DNA of 9,833 bases. Source: CAYJAD01 sp964370015. GTDB taxonomy: Bacteria > Desulfobacterota > Desulfovibrionia > Desulfovibrionales > Desulfovibrionaceae. The stretch is taken from positions 1-9,833 of the forward strand of contig CAYJHD010000076.1 of assembly GCA_964370015.1 (NCBI GenBank), read 5' to 3'. The position numbers and the translations under genes were made by a program. Under the pieces are notes generated by a model, which made no database searches, had not been told where the DNA came from, and worked only from the letters and a program-made list of their open reading frames with translations. Each line of letters begins with the position of its first letter. The first letter of the stretch is position 1. Positions 5,722 through 9,833 of this stretch are shown piece after piece.

Positions 5722-5749
5722 TTGTTAAAAAATCCAATTCTTATATATA
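5722..5749 (+). promoter_or_regulatory. Possible sigma-70 promoter in the fliR-flhB gap
   Basis: TTGTTA (5722-5727) and TATATA (5744-5749) are 16 bp apart in the 70-bp gap between fliR and flhB. Both hexamers are partial matches (four of six each) in a very AT-rich stretch, where such matches arise easily by chance. If real, flhB could be transcribed independently of fliR. Confidence 0.25.
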
Positions 5750-5781
5750 CAAATTACTAGTACTCACAAAGCAGAGGCCCT

Positions 5782-6861
5782 ATGTTCGGAAAGCAGGAAG
5801 ATCCCAGTAAAACCGAAGAAGCTACCCAAAAGCAAATTGATAAAAGTCGCGAAAAGGGTAATGTTCCTAAGTCACAAGAGTCCAGCAAGCTCATGAGCCT
5901 TATTGCTGGCCTTATTGCTTTGTATTTTTGGATAGAGACCATGGGCAAAGAGGTTATGGATCTTTATCGCTATTTTCTTGTTCATTTTATGGAGTTCACC
6001 CCCACCCAGCAAACGGTACAAGATTTAGTCATTTGGGTTTCTTTTCACTTAGCCAAGATAATGCTCCCCATACTGATCTTTTTAGGCTTTTTATCTTGGC
6101 TTTGCATTCGCTTGCAAGTGGGCTCCCTTTGGACATTAAAAGTATTTGAACCCAAGTGGGAACGCTTCAATGTGATAAAATCACTGAAAAATATGCTCCT
6201 TTCCCCGCAAACTGTTTTTCGTTTGCTAAAAAGTATGCTCTTTGCCCTCGTCATTGCATTAATTCCCACCATCATCATCATGCAAGAGTTTAAAAATTTT
6301 CTCCCCATGTTCCACGAAGATGCCGCCGGCGTTATGCGATACATGTTGGATACAGGCTTTGACATAGTTTTTTATACACTTATCCCCATGTGCGCCATTG
6401 CCGGTTTTGATATATGGCAAAGCCGTTTTCAATACTTTGAAAATCTAAAAATGACCAAGAGCGAAGTGAAAGATGAACACAAGCAATCCGAGGGTGACCC
6501 CCTTGTAAAAGCTCAGCAAAAGCAAAAAATGATGGCCATGATGCAAAACCGCATGATGCAAGACATACCAAAAGCCGACGTTGTCATCACAAACCCAACA
6601 CACATAGCCGTGGCCATTTGCTACAATACCCAACAAGCCCCAGCCCCCATTGTATTGGCAAAAGGGGCAGACCACATTGCTGAAAAAATTAAAGAGGTGG
6701 CCAGAGAGCACCGCGTCCCCATTCGTGAAAATGTGCCTTTGGCACGGGCTTTGTATAAGAGTGTAGAAATAGGGGACATGATCCCAGAAGAACTCTACAA
6801 AGCCACTGCCTCCATACTTGCCAGCATATGGCGGATGCAAGGTAAGACGGTGAAAAGATAA
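5782..6861 (+). CDS. flhB: Flagellar export switch protein FlhB
   Basis: A 359-residue inner-membrane protein that controls the switch of the flagellar type III export apparatus from rod/hook to filament substrates. The N-terminal segment DPSKTEEATQKQIDKSREKG is the usual basic FlhB leader. About four membrane helices follow (roughly 37-55, 80-115, 145-170, 185-215). The cytoplasmic domain begins near 225 with KMTKSEVKDEHKQSEGDP. The autocleavage motif N271-P272-T273-H274 is intact, with cleavage between N and P in the family, so the protein should be able to switch specificity. Length and all landmarks are normal. An AGAGG-like sequence (5772-5776) precedes the ATG. The gene lies 70 bp after fliR and 65 bp before flhA. 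Confidence 0.96.
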   Translation: MFGKQEDPSKTEEATQKQIDKSREKGNVPKSQESSKLMSLIAGLIALYFWIETMGKEVMDLYRYFLVHFMEFTPTQQTVQDLVIWVSFHLAKIMLPILIFLGFLSWLCIRLQVGSLWTLKVFEPKWERFNVIKSLKNMLLSPQTVFRLLKSMLFALVIALIPTIIIMQEFKNFLPMFHEDAAGVMRYMLDTGFDIVFYTLIPMCAIAGFDIWQSRFQYFENLKMTKSEVKDEHKQSEGDPLVKAQQKQKMMAMMQNRMMQDIPKADVVITNPTHIAVAICYNTQQAPAPIVLAKGADHIAEKIKEVAREHRVPIRENVPLARALYKSVEIGDMIPEELYKATASILASIWRMQGKTVKR

Positions 6862-6878
6862 TACAATTTCTCTCTCGC

Positions 6879-6894
6879 TTGCACTTTTTTTGCA
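6879..6894 (+). promoter_or_regulatory. Sigma-54-like promoter upstream of flhA
   Basis: TTGCAC (6879-6884), five T residues, then TTGCA (6890-6894). This matches TGGCAC-N5-TTGCA at ten of eleven positions with exact spacing; the one mismatch is T for the first G of the -24 pair. With C6893 as -12 the start would be near 6905, giving a leader of about 22 nt that contains the AAGGA at 6912-6916. The same stretch can form a hairpin (CGC-T-TGCA at 6876-6883 with TGCAGCG at 6891-6897), so part of the pattern could reflect RNA structure instead. Confidence 0.5.
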
Positions 6895-6926
6895 GCGTTT
6901 AGCATATAAAAAAGGATGTCATAAAA

Positions 6927-9032
6927 ATGGCTGGTAGCTTACCACAACTCGATTACAAACGCTTTGCCAAACAAGGGGACTTTGTGCTGGCCGGCGGTGT
7001 AGTGCTCATTCTTTTTATGCTACTTATTCCCATGCCCACCTTCATGCTGGACATTATGCTAGCTGTGAGTATTTCCATATCTTTGTTGGTGCTTATCACC
7101 ACCATGTTTATGACATCTCCCCTAGAATTTTCCATATTTCCTTCTTTGCTTTTGGTCACAACCCTCTTGCGCCTTGCCCTTAACGTTTCTTCCACACGCC
7201 TTATTTTACTCAATGGCGAAAAGGGCGTAGACGCTGCCGGTTCCGTTATTCGCGCCTTTGGTGAATTTGTGGTGGGCGGTAGTTATGTGGTGGGTGGCGT
7301 TATCTTCATGATTCTCTTTATTTTAAATAAAACCGTTATCACTGCCGGTACATCCCGTATTGCAGAAGTGGCCGCGCGCTTCACCTTGGACGCCATGCCG
7401 GGGAAACAAATGGCCATTGAGGCCGACCTTAACGCTGGCCTCATTGACGAACAAGAAGCCACAGACAGACGTCACTCCCTGCGCAAAGAAGCAGACTTTT
7501 ACGGCGCCATGGACGGTGCATGTAAATTCGTTACAGGTGACGTGAACGCCGGCATGCTCATCACCATGATTAACCTCATAGGGGGTATTATCATTGGTGT
7601 AGTGCAAAAAGACATGGCATGGGGCACAGCCTTAACCACATATTCTCTCTTGACCATTGGTGACGGCCTTGTTTCCACCATTCCTTCCATCTTGGTATCC
7701 ACGGGCACAGGCTTGCTCGTATCGCGCGCCGCCGCAGAAGCCAAGATGGGTGAAGAGTTCATGGCTCAGCTCACCTTTAATACTCGTGCTTTGCAAATGG
7801 TTTCTGTGGTACTTTTTATCTTTGCCATGGTGCCTGGCCTCCCCACATTGCCCTTCTTGCTTTTATCCGGAGCGTGCTTTATTGCCGCACGCGTAACAGC
7901 TAGAAATGAAGAAGAAGACCAAGACGGCGCAGGTCCAGATGGCAAGAAAAAAGGCAAAAAAGCCCAGCCCAGCGGCACGGCTGACACCCCCGAAGAAGTG
8001 CAAGCTCTACTTCCCCTCGATGCCTTGGAATTGGAAGTGGGCTATGGCCTTATCCCCTTGGTGGATGAAGAGCAAAGCGGTAACTTGCTCTCGCGCATAC
8101 GCTCCATCCGCCGGCAATTTGCTTTGGATATGGGCGTCATTATACCTGCTTTGCACCTGCGCGATAATTTACAGTTAAAGCCAGGACAATACGCTTTACT
8201 CATTAAGGGCAACCAGGTGGCCTCGGCGGAAATCCTTGTGGACCATTTCCTTGCCATGGACCCCGGCAATGCCACCACACACATCAAGGGCATAGAAACA
8301 CGCGAACCTGCCTTTAACTTGCCAGCCTTATGGGTTCCTGAATCGCAAAGAGAAGAAGCCATGCTGGCCGGCTATACCGTGGTGGACCCTGCCACCGTTA
8401 TTGCCACACACCTTACGGAAATATTCCGCAAGCACTTGAGCGACTTCCTTGATCGTCAAGCTGTGCAAGCATTGCTTGACACCTTGGCCAAAAATTCTCC
8501 CAAAGCTGTGGAAGAATTGGTTCCCGGAACTTTGCCCCTTGGTGCTGTGCAAAAAGTATTACAATCCCTTGTGCGTGAGCATGTGACCATTCGCGATATG
8601 CTCACCATTGTGGAAACCTTGGGTGACTTTGGCGGTAATATTAAGCAAGCCGACATGCTCACAGAATATGTGCGCGAGCGTTTATCGCGCTCCATTGTGC
8701 GCCCCTATGTGGATAGCACAGGTTCCCTTTCTGTACTCACCTTAGACTCCTCTGCAGAGCGTGTGGTGCAAGAGGGTCTACGTCAAACCGACGGCGGAAC
8801 CTTCCTCTCGCTCAACCCTGCTTTGGCTCAAAGACTTATCCAAAATGTGAATAATGCCGTGGAAAATGCCGTCATGGCTGAAGGACAACCCGTGCTTTTG
8901 GCATCACCTCTTTTGCGCCCACATTTAGCTCAGCTCATAACACGCTTTTTACCTGCGGTTCCGGTCATTTCTCAGGCAGAAATACCCGCTGATATTCAAC
9001 TCCAATCTGTGGGCATAGTGGGGATTGAATAA
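6927..9032 (+). CDS. flhA: Flagellar export gate protein FlhA
   Basis: A 701-residue export gate component that forms a nonameric ring, takes up the proton-motive force and docks chaperone-substrate complexes. The N-terminal half (about 17-325) has around eight membrane helices. It contains the family signature LRLALNVSSTRLIL (81-94), the cytoplasmic FHIPEP loop (about 141-178, with RFTLDAMPGKQMAIEADLNA) and GDGLVSTIPSILVSTGTGLL (246-264). A charged linker of Asp/Glu then Lys residues spans about 327-350. The C-terminal cytoplasmic domain starts near 358. Length is normal. AAGGA (6912-6916) lies ten bases before the start. The stop overlaps the flhF start by one base (TAATG), indicating coupled translation. 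Confidence 0.97.
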   Translation: MAGSLPQLDYKRFAKQGDFVLAGGVVLILFMLLIPMPTFMLDIMLAVSISISLLVLITTMFMTSPLEFSIFPSLLLVTTLLRLALNVSSTRLILLNGEKGVDAAGSVIRAFGEFVVGGSYVVGGVIFMILFILNKTVITAGTSRIAEVAARFTLDAMPGKQMAIEADLNAGLIDEQEATDRRHSLRKEADFYGAMDGACKFVTGDVNAGMLITMINLIGGIIIGVVQKDMAWGTALTTYSLLTIGDGLVSTIPSILVSTGTGLLVSRAAAEAKMGEEFMAQLTFNTRALQMVSVVLFIFAMVPGLPTLPFLLLSGACFIAARVTARNEEEDQDGAGPDGKKKGKKAQPSGTADTPEEVQALLPLDALELEVGYGLIPLVDEEQSGNLLSRIRSIRRQFALDMGVIIPALHLRDNLQLKPGQYALLIKGNQVASAEILVDHFLAMDPGNATTHIKGIETREPAFNLPALWVPESQREEAMLAGYTVVDPATVIATHLTEIFRKHLSDFLDRQAVQALLDTLAKNSPKAVEELVPGTLPLGAVQKVLQSLVREHVTIRDMLTIVETLGDFGGNIKQADMLTEYVRERLSRSIVRPYVDSTGSLSVLTLDSSAERVVQEGLRQTDGGTFLSLNPALAQRLIQNVNNAVENAVMAEGQPVLLASPLLRPHLAQLITRFLPAVPVISQAEIPADIQLQSVGIVGIE

Positions 9033-9833
9033 TGCAAGTAAAAACCTATACAGGAAAAAACACACAAGCCCTTTTGGCACAAATTAAAGATGAGCTAGGG
9101 CCCGATGCTGTTATTTTAAGTAACAGAACTTTGCGCGTGGATGGTCAGCGCATATATGAAGTCACCGCCGGCGTTGACCGCACAGCTTCTGCCGCCATGG
9201 CGCCTTCTGCCGGTGCTTCTCGAGCCACAGCCAAGGCAGCCTATGCCCATACAGCTGCGCCGCAAGAAGTAACTTCAGACATGTTTCAGGAAAGACCTAC
9301 ACAAAAGCTTGTGAGCCCCAGTGAAAAAGTTAAGCAAATGGCTTCACAATGGATGGAGGAAGGTCACTTCCCCAGCGAAACCACGCAAAGAAACCAAGAC
9401 AGACGCCACCCTGCTCACACTGCTGGCACATCGCGTAGCATGCATGGCGGTGGACTTGAAGGATTCACCGAAGCCATGGGAGCTCACCCTGCTGGTTGGG
9501 GCGAATGGCATAAAGAGTGGCAACAAATTAAAGACCATCTCTTTGCCCTCATGAAGCCTTCCATTCAAATGGAAAAACTCACTCCGCGCCAAAGGGTGGC
9601 TTTGGAGTATTTACAAAGGGAAGGCGTTAATGATGCCATCATCTTGCGCTTATATCGCAGGCTACTCATGGCGCCCAATGATTCTGTATTGCAATATTTA
9701 AGTGAATTTGTGCCTGTGCTTTCGTGGAATACCGAAACCTGGCCCCAGCGCATACATTGCTTTGCAGGCCCCTTTGGTGTGGGAAAAACCACCACAGCCT
9801 TACGCATGGCTTTGCAATTACGTGCACAAAACT
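9032..9833 (+). CDS. flhF: Flagellar positioning GTPase FlhF, N-terminal part (runs off the right edge)
   Basis: SRP-type GTPase that places the flagellum at the cell pole in polar flagellates, acting with FleN/FlhG. 267 codons are visible and read open from the ATG at 9032 to the edge. The N-terminus MQVKTYTGKNTQALLAQIKDELGPDAVILSNR is typical of FlhF. Residues about 50-155 form a low-complexity basic region rich in Ala, His, Gly and Ser, as in the family's variable B domain. A helical N domain follows (about 160-235), and the P-loop GPFGVGKTTT starts at G246 with K252. The rest of the G domain lies beyond the window. The start overlaps the flhA stop by one base. The flhA-flhF order is usual for this operon type; fleN/flhG would be the expected next gene. 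Confidence 0.95.
   Translation, partial: MQVKTYTGKNTQALLAQIKDELGPDAVILSNRTLRVDGQRIYEVTAGVDRTASAAMAPSAGASRATAKAAYAHTAAPQEVTSDMFQERPTQKLVSPSEKVKQMASQWMEEGHFPSETTQRNQDRRHPAHTAGTSRSMHGGGLEGFTEAMGAHPAGWGEWHKEWQQIKDHLFALMKPSIQMEKLTPRQRVALEYLQREGVNDAIILRLYRRLLMAPNDSVLQYLSEFVPVLSWNTETWPQRIHCFAGPFGVGKTTTALRMALQLRAQN

Noticed and set aside
6445..6840. 131-codon open frame antisense to the FlhB cytoplasmic domain
   Set aside because: Composition is the reverse of flhB codons and there is no independent evidence of coding.
6876..6897. Terminator between flhB and flhA
   Set aside because: The hairpin has a bulge and only three T residues follow. The sigma-54-like reading of the same bases fits better.

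Overview
The window looks like a chromosomal segment of a flagellated Gram-negative anaerobe, most likely in or near the Desulfovibrionales. This placement is an inference. It rests on the fliR-flhB-flhA-flhF order with sigma-54-like elements, a two-domain BPL_N-type protein beside valS, and an arsenic-type operon pairing a GCNxxCP arsenate reductase with a DsbD-like membrane protein. No rRNA, tRNA, insertion sequence, CRISPR array or phage gene was seen. The sequence is moderately AT-leaning, and I see no sharp composition break between the gene blocks.

Left block (1-1801): the 5' part of valS (valyl-tRNA synthetase) runs leftward off the window. A 51-bp gap separates it from a divergent gene encoding a 417-residue protein. 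That protein has an N-terminal class-I-glutamine-amidotransferase-like (BPL_N) domain and a C-terminal half I do not recognise.

Middle block (1849-4005): a compact arsenic/thiol-redox operon. It encodes an ArsR-family repressor with a C-x-C metalloid site, a membrane-anchored thioredoxin-like protein (CIPC active site), a six-helix CcdA/DsbD-like protein with two conserved membrane cysteines, and a thioredoxin-coupled arsenate reductase. Two nearly identical 22-bp sites (18/22 identical) lie upstream of arsR and upstream of the thioredoxin gene. The second is a near-perfect inverted repeat, so both are good candidate ArsR operators. No arsenite efflux pump is present in the cluster.

Intergenic 4006-4235: between the convergent arsC and cinA genes lies a 205-nt element closed by an 11-bp inverted repeat, with several further hairpins inside. 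It codes for nothing convincing. It is the best candidate here for an undescribed structured RNA or a small palindromic mobile element.

Right block (4236-9833): a stand-alone PncC/CinA C-terminal-type NMN amidohydrolase on the minus strand, then divergently fliR, flhB, flhA and the 5' part of flhF. The first three are inner-membrane parts of the flagellar export gate. FlhF is the SRP-type GTPase that positions polar flagella. Sigma-54-like elements of the form TTGC[A/C]C-N5-TTGCA lie just before fliR and flhA. The fliR element would start transcription about at the start codon, and fliR has no visible Shine-Dalgarno sequence, so a leaderless mRNA is possible.
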